From positions 1 to 64,000 of the forward strand of contig NZ_MATO01000035.1 of NCBI RefSeq assembly GCF_001700325.1: 64,000 nucleotides of DNA, read 5' to 3'. This document shows, in pieces, positions 27,439 through 35,990 of this stretch; within the stretch, counting starts at the first letter, position 1, and each line of letters starts with the position of its first letter. The notes beneath the pieces are model-generated. The model did not search any database. It saw nothing but the letters and a program-made list of their open reading frames with translations, and was not told where the DNA came from. A program made the position numbers and the translations under genes. The stretch is from Caryophanon latum. Lineage in GTDB: Bacteria > Bacillota > Bacilli > Bacillales_A > Planococcaceae.

Positions 27439-27945
27439 GTGAAGAAATGGTTTATAGGGGTTGCTGCGGCTGCGGTCGTGTTAAGCAGCTGTGGTACGGC
27501 AGAAGAAAGCATTTCGTATACGAACGGTGACGAATTTACACACGAGATGGAAGGTGTAAACGTGCTGCTTAGCCGTTACAGCGTTGAATCGTTAACGGAC
27601 GTAACGGAGGAGTACGAGCAACTTGGTTTTGCAGTAGGTGATATTATGATGAGTGCAGTGCTTACTGTACAAAATAATACAGCAGCACCGATTTACTATT
27701 CACCAAGCTTCCCTTTATTAATAGGCAATGAGCAGCTAATGAGCGCGAACTTATCGGTCGATAGCGTCATGATTGAGCCGGGAGAAGCGGCGGCATTTAA
27801 TGAAATGTATCGCATTCCAGACGCATTGTATGAGGCAGAGCAAACGGCAACGATGCAAGTGCCAGCAGCATTTAAACTACCAAACTCGACATCTTCAGGC
27901 GATGCGCTCGGCGATTTTGGCGAATGGACGCTGCCAATCAAGTAA
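27439..27945 (+). CDS. Putative lipoprotein, DUF4352-like
   Basis: This 168-residue secreted lipoprotein has a positively charged start, a hydrophobic segment and lipobox VLSSC (Cys18). The rest looks like the beta-sandwich of DUF4352-type proteins (AVLTVQNNTAAPIYYSPSFPLLIGNEQ, then IEPGEAAAFNEMYRIPD). The start is GTG 27439, after AAAGGGGCG. Function is unknown; proteins of this shape are surface accessory factors. Confidence 0.75.
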   Translation: MKKWFIGVAAAAVVLSSCGTAEESISYTNGDEFTHEMEGVNVLLSRYSVESLTDVTEEYEQLGFAVGDIMMSAVLTVQNNTAAPIYYSPSFPLLIGNEQLMSANLSVDSVMIEPGEAAAFNEMYRIPDALYEAEQTATMQVPAAFKLPNSTSSGDALGDFGEWTLPIK

Positions 27946-28082
27946 ACGATGTGTGACAAATGTGCAAATTTGCCACTGCGATAATACGTTTTAGCAAAAC
28001 TTGCTGAAACATAAAATATGTTACACAAAAATTCGGTGAATATGCTAAAATAAACATGCATACATACAAGGAGGGTTATTTC

Positions 28083-28304
28083 ATGGCTAAGAAAATTAAC
28101 ATGGGTAAAATTACTGAGTCACGTCTGGAAGAAGGCTTAACAGTTCGTAACAACTTAGTAATCGAAACGTTAGTACAAGTATTAGACGAGCAACTAGTAG
28201 TTGAGCGCCACATTTTACAAGAGCGTTTAAGCAACTTAGTAGACTTATCGAAGTACGATGAAGAGTTAAAAGATACAGTTCGTGCTTTAATCATGAAAAT
28301 GTAG
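28083..28304 (+). CDS. Small conserved hypothetical protein
   Basis: This 73-residue helical protein has an excellent ribosome site (AAGGAGGG) and an extended -10 element (TGCTAAAAT, 28043-28051) upstream. Its codons are strongly biased to those of highly expressed genes in this window (TTAGTA, CGT). No motif is recognised. A bidirectional hairpin terminator follows the stop. Its small size and apparent high expression make it worth a proteomic look. Confidence 0.75.
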   Translation: MAKKINMGKITESRLEEGLTVRNNLVIETLVQVLDEQLVVERHILQERLSNLVDLSKYDEELKDTVRALIMKM

Positions 28305-28316
28305 TCGCAATAAAGT

Positions 28317-28352
28317 GAGCTCCTAAGCAATTTTGCTTAGGAGCTCGTTTTA
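28317..28352. terminator. Bidirectional terminator
   Basis: A 14-bp perfect stem (GAGCTCCTAAGCAA with its complement, two-base loop) is followed by GTTTTATTT. It lies between convergent genes. Confidence 0.85.
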
Positions 28353-29381
28353 TTTAAGCAGCATATAAAGAATTAAAAACGCTGCGCTATATAGTAGCAA
28401 AAATAGCACATGCCATTTGCGGTACATATGTAGCAAGCCAATATACTCGCGAGCGAATGCGTTTGGCACGTAATAAAATGCAGTCGTTGCCGCAACGCCT
28501 TTTGCATGTAGCCCAACTTGCTTCGCATAAATACTTGCGCGCAGCACATGAAAGTCATTCGTAACAACTGCCCCTTTACCGAGTGTATTACCGAGCAGCT
28601 CGTGCAAAATGCGCTTTGAAAACGTTAAATTTTCATACGTTGTCGTCGATTTGTCCTCGGTCACAATTTGGTCGTCACGTAGCCCGTGTTTATCCATTAC
28701 ATATTTTTTCATTGCAAACGCTTCAGATACGAGCTCGTCGCTTCCTTGTCCACCAGATGTAATGAATATTGGTCGTTCGTCGTAGCGTTTAAATAGCTTT
28801 ACAGCGCGGTCTAAGCGGCTTGCAAGAAGCGGTGGTACGCGGTCACCGATTAAGCCGGAGCCGAGCACGATAATGTATTGTGGTCGTCCAACGAGGGGCG
28901 TCATATTGTACAGCACCGCATACATCGCAAGCACGATAAAGAAAAATAAAAAATAGCCTAAAATCGTGACGATGTATATGTACAAAATAGAATTTGCGAC
29001 CGTTAACGATTGTTGGAACGTCATCCATAAAAAGTAGACGGAATAGCCGATGACAAATAGTAGCGTACATGCCAGTGCCGCTAAAAATAAATTACGAACG
29101 CGCTTTCCTTCTCGCTGCATTAAATCTTTACTGTTGAGTAGCATGAGCATCGCAAGCGCAAATAACGACAACGGAATAGCTGCGACGATGAAGTAAATAT
29201 AAAACTCACTAACGACGTAATAATCGTCTACTTGATATGTGAAAAAGTCGAGCTGGTACGCAAAAAAGACGAGCAATGTCTCGACGATGAGCAAGCCGAA
29301 TAAAAACACCGTAATCATGCGGCGCGGCTCACGAATGTAAAAGAGCAAAAATAAAATAAATAAAAATAATGAAAGTCCCAT
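28350..29381 (-). CDS. YdcF/SanA-like membrane protein (DUF218)
   Basis: This 343-residue protein has about six transmembrane helices in its first half. A DUF218 domain follows (about 180-330), with IIVLGSGLIGDRVPPLLASR, FITSGGQGSDELVSEA, EDKSTTTYENL and VTNDFHVLRA. DUF218 proteins such as SanA and ElyC are linked to envelope integrity; the biochemical role is unsettled. Translation starts at 29381 (MGLSLFLF), six bases after AAAGGAGGC. A final hydrophobic helix anchors the C-terminus. It is a single-gene unit. Confidence 0.85.
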   Translation of the reverse strand: MGLSLFLFILFLLFYIREPRRMITVFLFGLLIVETLLVFFAYQLDFFTYQVDDYYVVSEFYIYFIVAAIPLSLFALAMLMLLNSKDLMQREGKRVRNLFLAALACTLLFVIGYSVYFLWMTFQQSLTVANSILYIYIVTILGYFLFFFIVLAMYAVLYNMTPLVGRPQYIIVLGSGLIGDRVPPLLASRLDRAVKLFKRYDERPIFITSGGQGSDELVSEAFAMKKYVMDKHGLRDDQIVTEDKSTTTYENLTFSKRILHELLGNTLGKGAVVTNDFHVLRASIYAKQVGLHAKGVAATTAFYYVPNAFAREYIGLLHMYRKWHVLFLLLYSAAFLILYMLLK

Positions 29382-29468
29382 ACAAGCCTCCTTTTTCTTT
29401 AGTGTATAGGCAAATGAAAAAGCACGCCACAAAAAAGATATGGCGTGCGGTTATGTCGTATGTAGTGA

Positions 29469-29873
29469 TCAAATATACGTGTCGTGAGTATTCGTTACAA
29501 TTTTGAAATGGATACCGTTAATTTCACTGCTAATTTCGTGGCGAATATCATCTAAATTAATAATATCTTCCCCATTTGATGCAGCTTTTAATAGACGGCT
29601 CAATAACGCTGTGAAAGCAACGCGGAATAACTCGCGCATTTGATCGAAATCTAAGCTACGGAAGCTGCTGTCGATATCGAATGCTTCAAGAGAATTTAAT
29701 TTTTTTGATGCGCCTGCAAAACGATCGTCATACACGGTATACGTTTCGTCTGTAATTGCAATAATATGCAATACTTCATTTGTTGCTGTTGTTAGTTCGA
29801 TGCTTGAACGGACCTTTTTGACATCTTTAATAATGTGAATGCCGTCTTTATGACAAATTTTAAACAAATACAT
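29469..29873 (-). CDS. Hypothetical protein
   Basis: This 134-residue soluble protein has a beta-rich start (FKICHKDGIHIIKDVKKVRSS) and a helical end. No family is recognised. ATG 29873 follows AAAGGATGGGTGG; a longer TTG start 36 bases upstream is possible. It lies 95 bases downstream of the next gene on the same strand, so it may share its transcript. Confidence 0.65.
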   Translation of the reverse strand: MYLFKICHKDGIHIIKDVKKVRSSIELTTATNEVLHIIAITDETYTVYDDRFAGASKKLNSLEAFDIDSSFRSLDFDQMRELFRVAFTALLSRLLKAASNGEDIINLDDIRHEISSEINGIHFKIVTNTHDTYI

Positions 29874-29968
29874 AAGCCACCCATCCTTTAGTATATAGAG
29901 TGAAGGCAATTGCCGACAGTATTATATCGGAATAAAGTGGCTCACAATTTACAGTATTGCGTAAAAAA

Positions 29969-30277
29969 TTATTGTTTATTGCTCATATATTCTGCCATCG
30001 CTTTTTGGATGAATTCAGCAACCGTTGCAAATGACGAGTTTTCATTGACGAATTGGTCTGCTTCTTCTGTACGAATGCCTTGTACGAAGCCTAAAATGTC
30101 TTGTACAGAGAAGCCGCTTTTAGCGATAAATTCTTCAACCGATTGGAAGTCTGTGAACTTTTGGAAAAATTCATTGCTTAAAATGTCTTGGATCGGGAAG
30201 TTTTTCAGCGCCTCGCTATTGAATAAGTCCGCAACATTTTGAATGTCGCCTAAGTTTTTTAATAAATCATTGAACAT
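29969..30277 (-). CDS. Hypothetical protein
   Basis: This 102-residue helical, phenylalanine- and aspartate-rich protein carries a self-similar pattern: LFNSEALKNFPIQDILSNEF and then FIAKSGFSVQDILGFVQ, suggesting an internal duplication of a short helical unit. No family is recognised. ATG 30277 follows AAAGGATG; the frame continues upstream without conservation. Confidence 0.6.
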   Translation of the reverse strand: MFNDLLKNLGDIQNVADLFNSEALKNFPIQDILSNEFFQKFTDFQSVEEFIAKSGFSVQDILGFVQGIRTEEADQFVNENSSFATVAEFIQKAMAEYMSNKQ

Positions 30278-30463
30278 GTGTAACATCCTTTCGTCTATAA
30301 CGTTACGTGTATCATACCGAACAACGCGCTTCACTGACAAGTAATTCGGCTATTTCTTTTTGCGGGTAATTTGAAAAAAATAGGTTACGTTTAAACGAAC
30401 GTGGGTAGTAAATAATTACGACACTTGCTTTGTCAGCAAAAACATTCGAGAGGGGTTTTGCGT

Positions 30464-30604
30464 ATGCGTACATTGCGTGTATTAACAGACGAAACACTTG
30501 ATCAGCTTGGTAATTATTTTACTCATTATCACATTTACGAAAAGTATGGCTTAACATTTGAAATTTTTTTAGATCGTTGGGCAAGAGGTATTTTGAATAT
30601 TTAA
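30464..30604 (+). CDS. Small hypothetical protein (46 residues)
   Basis: This short reading frame begins MRTLRVLTDETLDQLGNYF and ends DRWARGILNI; it is rich in aromatic residues and has mixed charge. AGAGGGG lies nine bases before ATG 30464, and a hairpin terminator follows 85 bases after the stop, so it seems to have its own short transcript. The composition is protein-like, not random. No family is recognised. It lies just upstream of the aromatic island regulator on the same strand but is separated from it by the terminator. Confidence 0.5.
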   Translation: MRTLRVLTDETLDQLGNYFTHYHIYEKYGLTFEIFLDRWARGILNI

Positions 30605-30688
30605 ATGTGTGACGATAAACAGCTGACAAAGCATGCACTACATAAGTAGCATGTGCGAAATTCTCGAACATTATTCAATGATAAACGG

Positions 30689-30715
30689 CTATCCGATATT
30701 TCGGGTAGTTTTTTT
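30689..30715 (+). terminator. Terminator before the island regulator
   Basis: An 8-bp stem (CTATCCGA with TCGGGTAG, one G-U pair, loop TATT) is followed by seven T residues. Confidence 0.75.
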
Positions 30716-30824
30716 GATGAAATAAATGTTTTTAGTAGAAAAAAGTTGTTTTAATGCGTTGTTTTTTGAAAATATAGTACAATGAATATACGCAACAAAC
30801 AGCAAATAAAGGGGTTTGATACTA

Positions 30825-32582
30825 ATGAAGGCAAACAAATTGGTGTTTGAGCATGTTGTTGATGTAAGTCCTCGTAGTGGTGTCATTAAATTAAATAATA
30901 AACGGATGGTGCTTACTGCGACCGAGTCATTCGGTTTTTTACGTAAAGATTTAGTCCAAACGTTAGGAATGGAGCGAGCGAAAACGATTTTTATTCGCTA
31001 TGGTATTTCGAGTGGCTACAATGCTGCAAAAGCGGTGATGAATGAATTTCCATGGCGCACGAAAGAACAATTAATTTTAGCTGGTCCAGCATTACATACG
31101 TTAGCAGGAACGGTCATGGTTGAAGCAGAACAAATGGATTTACAAGAAAATTCTTTATATATGCGCGGCAGTTGGCATTACTCATATGAATATGAGGAGC
31201 ATGTAAAGCATATCGGGTTTAATGAGGAGCCTGTTTGTTGGGAGCTACTTGGATATGTAAAAGGCTATTTACGAGCAGTATATGGTAAAGATATCGTTGT
31301 ATACGAGGAATGTTGTCGAGGAAAAAAGGATGCACATTGTATATTTGTAGCTTGTTCTCCACATTTAGCACCGCGTGAGCATTTAAATGAGCTGTCGTAT
31401 TTTGACACAGATTGTTTAGTATCACGCTTTGATGATATGTATCAACAAATGGAGGAGCAGCATACAATTGTTGAGCGAGCGGATGAGCTACAAGAAAAGC
31501 TCATGCAAGTATTATTGAAGGAGCAAGGGTTAGAGGCGATGCTCCAATTAATTTGTGACGAGCTTGAAGTTAGTGCCATCGCGGAGCGCAGCATGATTCG
31601 GCGTCCGTTTGAGCAAGTATTTTATGAAGCATCGCATAAAGCGTTATATGAGCAATATGCGCGCGGGGAAGCGGTTGATGCTCATATGGAAACATTACAT
31701 ATAAAGAGCAATCAATTGGCGTATGCGAAGCTCGTTTTATTAAGTGATGCGCCCATTGTACCGTACAAAAAGAAAATTGTGCAACGTAGTTTAACGACGT
31801 TTATATGGTATTTTAATATGACATTACGCAATTTAAAGCATCATTGGCAGCAGCAAGCGGAGGCATTTGAATTGCTTCTTCAACAGCAAAAGATCGAGCA
31901 GTTTGATAATTCGTTATTTACGGTCAACTTTCATGAACCTTTTCGCGTTGTCGTATTAAAAAGTAATGCAACCGATTTATATGAGCAATATTTATGTTTA
32001 GAAAAGCATGTCAATGATGTGTTTATGTTAAACGGCGATATCGTTTTACTTGTGCAAGAGCCTACGCATCAAAAAGGAAAACTTGCGCAAGCATGCGTAA
32101 AAGATTTTATGAAAGCGTTCCCAAAAAGTAAAGGCTATTTTGGTGTTGGACGTGTCGTCACGAACATAGAAAACATTCAAACGAGCTATGAAGAGGCGAT
32201 GAAGTTAAGCAATTTTTTAGTGCACTGTTCAAATAAGCGCGTACAAGTTGTGACATATGAAAAGTTGCAACATGTGCTATTGTTTTTAAAAACGACAGAC
32301 CCTTCACAGCTCGTTTCGTATTATGAAGAAATAATTGGCGCATTGATTGCGTATGATGTAAAGCAAGATACGCAACTGTTGCAAACGTTACAAGCGTATT
32401 TTGAGAACAATGGCAATTTAAACAAAACAGCACACCAGCTAAATTTATCATTACCAGGTCTGCGCTATCGTATGGATAAAATCGAATCGCTCATTCATGT
32501 CGATGTAAAAAGTGGAGACGGTCGTTTTCAATGTCAGCTCGCTTTACAGTTTTATTATGCGGTGCAAGCAATTAGCGAATAA
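30825..32582 (+). CDS. Phenol-sensing regulator: XylR_N + V4R + PucR-type HTH
   Basis: This 585-residue regulator has three parts. Residues about 6-110 are an XylR_N aromatic-binding domain, and about 115-175 a V4R domain. The zinc ligands of the DmpR/MopR sensor are in exact register (C138, E161, C164, C172), and His91 and Trp117 match the phenol-contacting pair. A coiled linker follows (about 205-235). The remainder resembles CdaR/PucR proteins, ending in a PucR-type helix-turn-helix (NGNLNKTAHQLNLSLPGLRYR, about 530-552). There is no AAA+ domain, so it should work with SigA polymerase. AAAGGGG precedes the start. It lies directly upstream of the catabolic operon it probably activates. Confidence 0.88.
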   Translation: MKANKLVFEHVVDVSPRSGVIKLNNKRMVLTATESFGFLRKDLVQTLGMERAKTIFIRYGISSGYNAAKAVMNEFPWRTKEQLILAGPALHTLAGTVMVEAEQMDLQENSLYMRGSWHYSYEYEEHVKHIGFNEEPVCWELLGYVKGYLRAVYGKDIVVYEECCRGKKDAHCIFVACSPHLAPREHLNELSYFDTDCLVSRFDDMYQQMEEQHTIVERADELQEKLMQVLLKEQGLEAMLQLICDELEVSAIAERSMIRRPFEQVFYEASHKALYEQYARGEAVDAHMETLHIKSNQLAYAKLVLLSDAPIVPYKKKIVQRSLTTFIWYFNMTLRNLKHHWQQQAEAFELLLQQQKIEQFDNSLFTVNFHEPFRVVVLKSNATDLYEQYLCLEKHVNDVFMLNGDIVLLVQEPTHQKGKLAQACVKDFMKAFPKSKGYFGVGRVVTNIENIQTSYEEAMKLSNFLVHCSNKRVQVVTYEKLQHVLLFLKTTDPSQLVSYYEEIIGALIAYDVKQDTQLLQTLQAYFENNGNLNKTAHQLNLSLPGLRYRMDKIESLIHVDVKSGDGRFQCQLALQFYYAVQAISE

Positions 32583-32606
32583 AATAGTAGAGACAATAGG
32601 AAATAG

Positions 32607-32655
32607 AAAAGCGTTATTAGGGAAATGTATTTTTCTAATAACGCTTTTTTAGTTT
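32607..32655 (+). terminator. Terminator of the regulator gene
   Basis: A 14-bp perfect stem (AAAAGCGTTATTAG with CTAATAACGCTTTT) is extended by GGAAA/TTTTC pairing and followed by TTTTT. Confidence 0.85.
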
Positions 32656-32715
32656 GGGATCTATTTAAGATTGATTATTTCTCTTTTGTGTAGTTTATTT
32701 CTACCTTACGTTATA

Positions 32716-32780
32716 TATAGTATTTTCGAGAAAGACTATACGAAATATAAATTAACAGAAAATTCTGCAATGTATATAGT
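32716..32780 (+). promoter_or_regulatory. Promoter and candidate operator of the aromatic operon
   Basis: TTAACA (32752-32757) and TATAGT (32775-32780) are 17 bases apart, a good SigA promoter. Upstream, TATAGT-N13-ACTATA (32716-32740) forms an inverted repeat with an inner TTTC-GA-GAAA, centred about 57 bases before the likely start point. That position suits an activator site. Confidence 0.6.
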
Positions 32781-32847
32781 GAGAATAACCAAACAATAGC
32801 ACGTTGCTTTTTGTATGGGAACGATTGTAAAGGGGGAGGCTTATTCA

Positions 32848-34401
32848 ATGGTAATGCAAAAAGAGCAGCAAGCACCAACAACGAAACCATTAACAGGTCA
32901 AGAGTATTTAGATAGTTTAAAAGATGATCGTGAAATTTGGCTCGACGGTGAAAAAGTAAAAGATGTTGCCAATCATCCTGCATTTCGAAATTCAGCACGA
33001 TCGATTGCGCGTTTATACGATGCATTGCACGACCCGAAATACAAAGATGTATTAACAACGGAAACAGATACAGGAAGCGGAGGCTATACGTTTAAATATT
33101 TTAAGGCGTCAAAGTCTGCGCAAGATTTAATTGAATCACGAGATGCGATTGCAGAGTGGACGAAATTAACATACGGACAAATGGGACGAACGCCAGATTA
33201 TAAAGCGTCGTTTTTAGCGACACTCGGTGGGAATCCAGAGTATTATGCACCATTTTCTGACAATGCAAAGTTTTGGTATAAAGAAGCGCAGGAGAAAAAC
33301 TGGTTTTTCAATCATGCGATCGTAAATCCACCAGTAGATCGCAATAAAGAGGTGCATGAAGTAGGCGATGTGTTTATTCGTGTAGAAAAAGAAACGGATC
33401 AAGGCTTAATTGTGAGCGGTTCGAAAATGGTCGCAACAGGGTCAGCGCTAACAAATTATAACTTTGTTGGTACATATGGATTGCCGATTAAACAAAAAGA
33501 ATTTGCGGTCGTTTTCATCGCACCGATGGATACACCCGGTGTTAAATTAATTAGTCGCGCATCGTTTGAACTTAAATCAGCTGTTATGGGAACACCGTTT
33601 GATTACCCGTTAAGCAGTCGCTTCGACGAAAATGACGCGGTGCTCGTATTTGATAAAGCACTCATTCCTTGGGAAAACATTCTCATTTATGAGGACATGA
33701 AAAAAACGACGTCATTCTTTGTGGAAAGTGGCTTTATTAACCGTTTCACCTTCCAAGGGGTTACGCGCTTAGCGGTAAAGCTCGACTTTATTATTGGCGT
33801 ATTAATGAAAGCGCTTAAAACAGCGGGGACGGATGAGTTTCGCGGCGTGCAAGCACAACTTGGGGAAATTATTGCATGGCGTCACATGTTTTGGTCATTG
33901 AGCGATTCGATGGCACTCAATCCGACGAAGCTCGAAAATGGTACGGTCATTCCAAATATTAACGGTGGCTTAGCATATCGTATTTTTTTACAAGAAGGTT
34001 GGCCAAAAATTAAAGGAATCATTCAGCAAATCGTTGCAGGAAACTTAATTGTGCAGCCGTCTAGTGCGCGCGACTTTTTAAATCCTGAATTCCGTCCGAC
34101 GCTCGATCAGCTGTATCGCGGCTCAAATGGCATTGATGCCGAAAGTAAAATTAAAGTGATTAAATTGTTATGGGATGCGATCGGTACGGACTTCGGTGGG
34201 CGCAGCGAACTATATGAGCGCAACTATGCAGGAAACCAAGATGACATTCGTTTACAAACATTGTATAACGCGCAAGGCACAGGAAAAGCAGATGAGTTTA
34301 TGGCATTCGCCGAGCAATGTATGGACGATTACGATTTACATGGCTGGAAAGGCGATACGTGGATTAATCCAACTGATATTAACTTTTACGAAAATCGATA
34401 A
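32848..34401 (+). CDS. FADH2-dependent aromatic (phenol/4-hydroxyphenylacetate) monooxygenase, HpaB type
   Basis: This 517-residue protein matches the oxygenase of two-component flavin monooxygenases (HpaB/PheA1 family), with the fold of acyl-CoA dehydrogenases. Segments include TYGQMGRTPDYKASFLATLG, FNHAIVNPPVDRNK, VSGSKMVATGSALTN and SSARDFLNPEFRPTLDQLYR. It would hydroxylate a phenol next to the hydroxyl group, giving a catechol, with reduced FAD from the reductase two genes on. ATG 32848 follows AAAGGGGGAGG. It is the first gene of the operon. Whether the substrate is phenol, cresol or 4-hydroxyphenylacetate is not settled by sequence; the sensor and pathway favour phenol. Confidence 0.92.
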   Translation: MVMQKEQQAPTTKPLTGQEYLDSLKDDREIWLDGEKVKDVANHPAFRNSARSIARLYDALHDPKYKDVLTTETDTGSGGYTFKYFKASKSAQDLIESRDAIAEWTKLTYGQMGRTPDYKASFLATLGGNPEYYAPFSDNAKFWYKEAQEKNWFFNHAIVNPPVDRNKEVHEVGDVFIRVEKETDQGLIVSGSKMVATGSALTNYNFVGTYGLPIKQKEFAVVFIAPMDTPGVKLISRASFELKSAVMGTPFDYPLSSRFDENDAVLVFDKALIPWENILIYEDMKKTTSFFVESGFINRFTFQGVTRLAVKLDFIIGVLMKALKTAGTDEFRGVQAQLGEIIAWRHMFWSLSDSMALNPTKLENGTVIPNINGGLAYRIFLQEGWPKIKGIIQQIVAGNLIVQPSSARDFLNPEFRPTLDQLYRGSNGIDAESKIKVIKLLWDAIGTDFGGRSELYERNYAGNQDDIRLQTLYNAQGTGKADEFMAFAEQCMDDYDLHGWKGDTWINPTDINFYENR

Positions 34402-34417
34402 ATAGGGGGACTTTTTT

Positions 34418-35431
34418 ATGACAAATGAAGTAAACATTGCACATGAAGTCGCGCAGTTAGCACACGTAGAGTTATACACACCGAAATTACAAGAATCTGT
34501 CGCATTTTTTACCGATTTATTAGGAATGCAAGTTTCTGCTACAATGGGTGATTCGGTTTATTTACGTGCATATGAAGATTTTTATCACCATACGTTAAAG
34601 TTAACGGCAGGTCCAGAAGCAGGGTTAGGACATGTCGCGTGGCGTGCAAGCTCTCCTGAAGCGTTAGAGCGTCGAGCAATTGAGCTAGAAGCAAGCGGTC
34701 GCGGTATCGGGTGGATTGATGGCGATTTAGGGCATGGTCGCGCATATCAATTTACGACGCCAGACGGTCATTTAAATGAAATTTTATGGGATGTGGATTA
34801 TTATGAAGCATCTGAAAAAGATCGCACGTTATTAAAGAGCCGTCCACAAAAGCGTCCAACACAAGGTGTACCAGTACGTCGCTTAGACCACGTTAACTTA
34901 ATGTGCCAAGACGTAACACCGAATAAACAATTTATGGCTGATACGCTAGGCTTTAAATTACGTGAGCACGTTGTTGTAGGGCCGAATGAAGAAATTGAAA
35001 TCGGTGCATGGATGAGCGTAAGTCCACTTGTGCATGAAGTGGCATTTATGCGTGACAACACAGGCAATGAAGGGCGATTCCACCACATTGCGTTTTGGTA
35101 CGGTTATCCGCAACATTTAATGGATATTGCAGATTTATTTGTTGAAAATAACATTACGATTGAAGCGGGTCCAGGGAAGCATGGCGTATCACAGGCGTAC
35201 TTTATGTATGTGTTAGAACCAGGCGGTAACCGAGTAGAGCTATTTGGCGATTCAGGTTACTTAATTTTTGATCCAGAATGGAAGCCGATTAAATGGACGG
35301 AGCCAGAATTAAAAGAAGCGATTATTTGGTATGGCTCACCGTTACCAGATACGTACTTCATTTACGGTACGCCAGAGCGCGAGCCGGTGTTAGCAGAACA
35401 ATCGCAAACTACAAAAGAGCCAGTGAAATAA
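34418..35431 (+). CDS. Catechol 2,3-dioxygenase (extradiol, type I)
   Basis: This 337-residue two-domain vicinal-oxygen-chelate enzyme opens the catechol ring next to the hydroxyls, giving 2-hydroxymuconic semialdehyde. The Fe(II) ligands are His158 (LDHVNL), a His of the HHIAF pair (222-223) and Glu274 (NRVELF). His206 and His255 match catalytic histidines of XylE-type enzymes. An N-terminal VOC half (about 10-130) lacks the ligands, as usual. AGGGGGA precedes ATG 34418, 16 bases after the monooxygenase stop. A hairpin follows before the next gene. Confidence 0.94.
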   Translation: MTNEVNIAHEVAQLAHVELYTPKLQESVAFFTDLLGMQVSATMGDSVYLRAYEDFYHHTLKLTAGPEAGLGHVAWRASSPEALERRAIELEASGRGIGWIDGDLGHGRAYQFTTPDGHLNEILWDVDYYEASEKDRTLLKSRPQKRPTQGVPVRRLDHVNLMCQDVTPNKQFMADTLGFKLREHVVVGPNEEIEIGAWMSVSPLVHEVAFMRDNTGNEGRFHHIAFWYGYPQHLMDIADLFVENNITIEAGPGKHGVSQAYFMYVLEPGGNRVELFGDSGYLIFDPEWKPIKWTEPELKEAIIWYGSPLPDTYFIYGTPEREPVLAEQSQTTKEPVK

Positions 35432-35438
35432 TAGTTTA

Positions 35439-35475
35439 GTAAAAGAGGTGCTGCATAACGTAACGCCTCTTTTAC
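35439..35475 (+). promoter_or_regulatory. Intra-operon hairpin
   Basis: A 12-bp stem with one G-U pair (GTAAAAGAGGTG with CGCCTCTTTTAC) lies between the dioxygenase and reductase genes. The T run is inside the stem and short, so it looks like a partial attenuator or an mRNA stability or processing element more than a full terminator. Confidence 0.55.
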
Positions 35476-35501
35476 GCTCTGTATAAGAAAGGATGATTTA
35501 G

Positions 35502-35978
35502 ATGGAAGATCGTTTATTTCGTGATGCGATGGGGAAATTTGCGACAGGTGTTACAGTGATTACAACTAAGCTGCATGACGAAACGCATGGCATGACAGCG
35601 AATGCGTTTATGTCGGTCTCGTTGAATCCAAAGCTCATTGTCATATCGATTGATGAGCGCGCATCTATGCTAGCGAAAATTCAACAAAGCGGTACGTTCG
35701 CTGTTAATATTTTAGCGGAGGATCAACAATATTTATCACAGCACTTTGCAGGAAAACGTGAAGAAGGAATAGATGTACCATTTACAACATTGGAAGGATA
35801 TCCAGTGTTAAAAGATGTCGTTGCTCAAATTGTATGTGATGTGAAGGCGTCGTACGTTGAAGGGGATCATACGTTATTTATCGGACATGTACAAGCGATT
35901 CATGTAGAAGGGCGTCCACCTTTATTATTTTATAGTGGGAAATACGAATCGTTGCAGCCATCGCAAACGAGCGTTTAG
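35502..35978 (+). CDS. Flavin reductase component (HpaC/PheA2 type)
   Basis: This 158-residue protein of the flavin reductase-like FMN-binding split-barrel family has FATGVTVITT, GMTANAFMSVSLNPKLI, SGTFAVNILAEDQ and the C-terminal HTLFIGHVQAI. It would reduce FAD with NADH and hand it to the HpaB-type monooxygenase two genes upstream. Separation of the two components by the dioxygenase is a mild oddity. AAGGATG precedes the start. It has 12 bases of spacing to the next gene. Confidence 0.9.
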   Translation: MEDRLFRDAMGKFATGVTVITTKLHDETHGMTANAFMSVSLNPKLIVISIDERASMLAKIQQSGTFAVNILAEDQQYLSQHFAGKREEGIDVPFTTLEGYPVLKDVVAQIVCDVKASYVEGDHTLFIGHVQAIHVEGRPPLLFYSGKYESLQPSQTSV

Positions 35979-35990
35979 GAGGATGAACAG

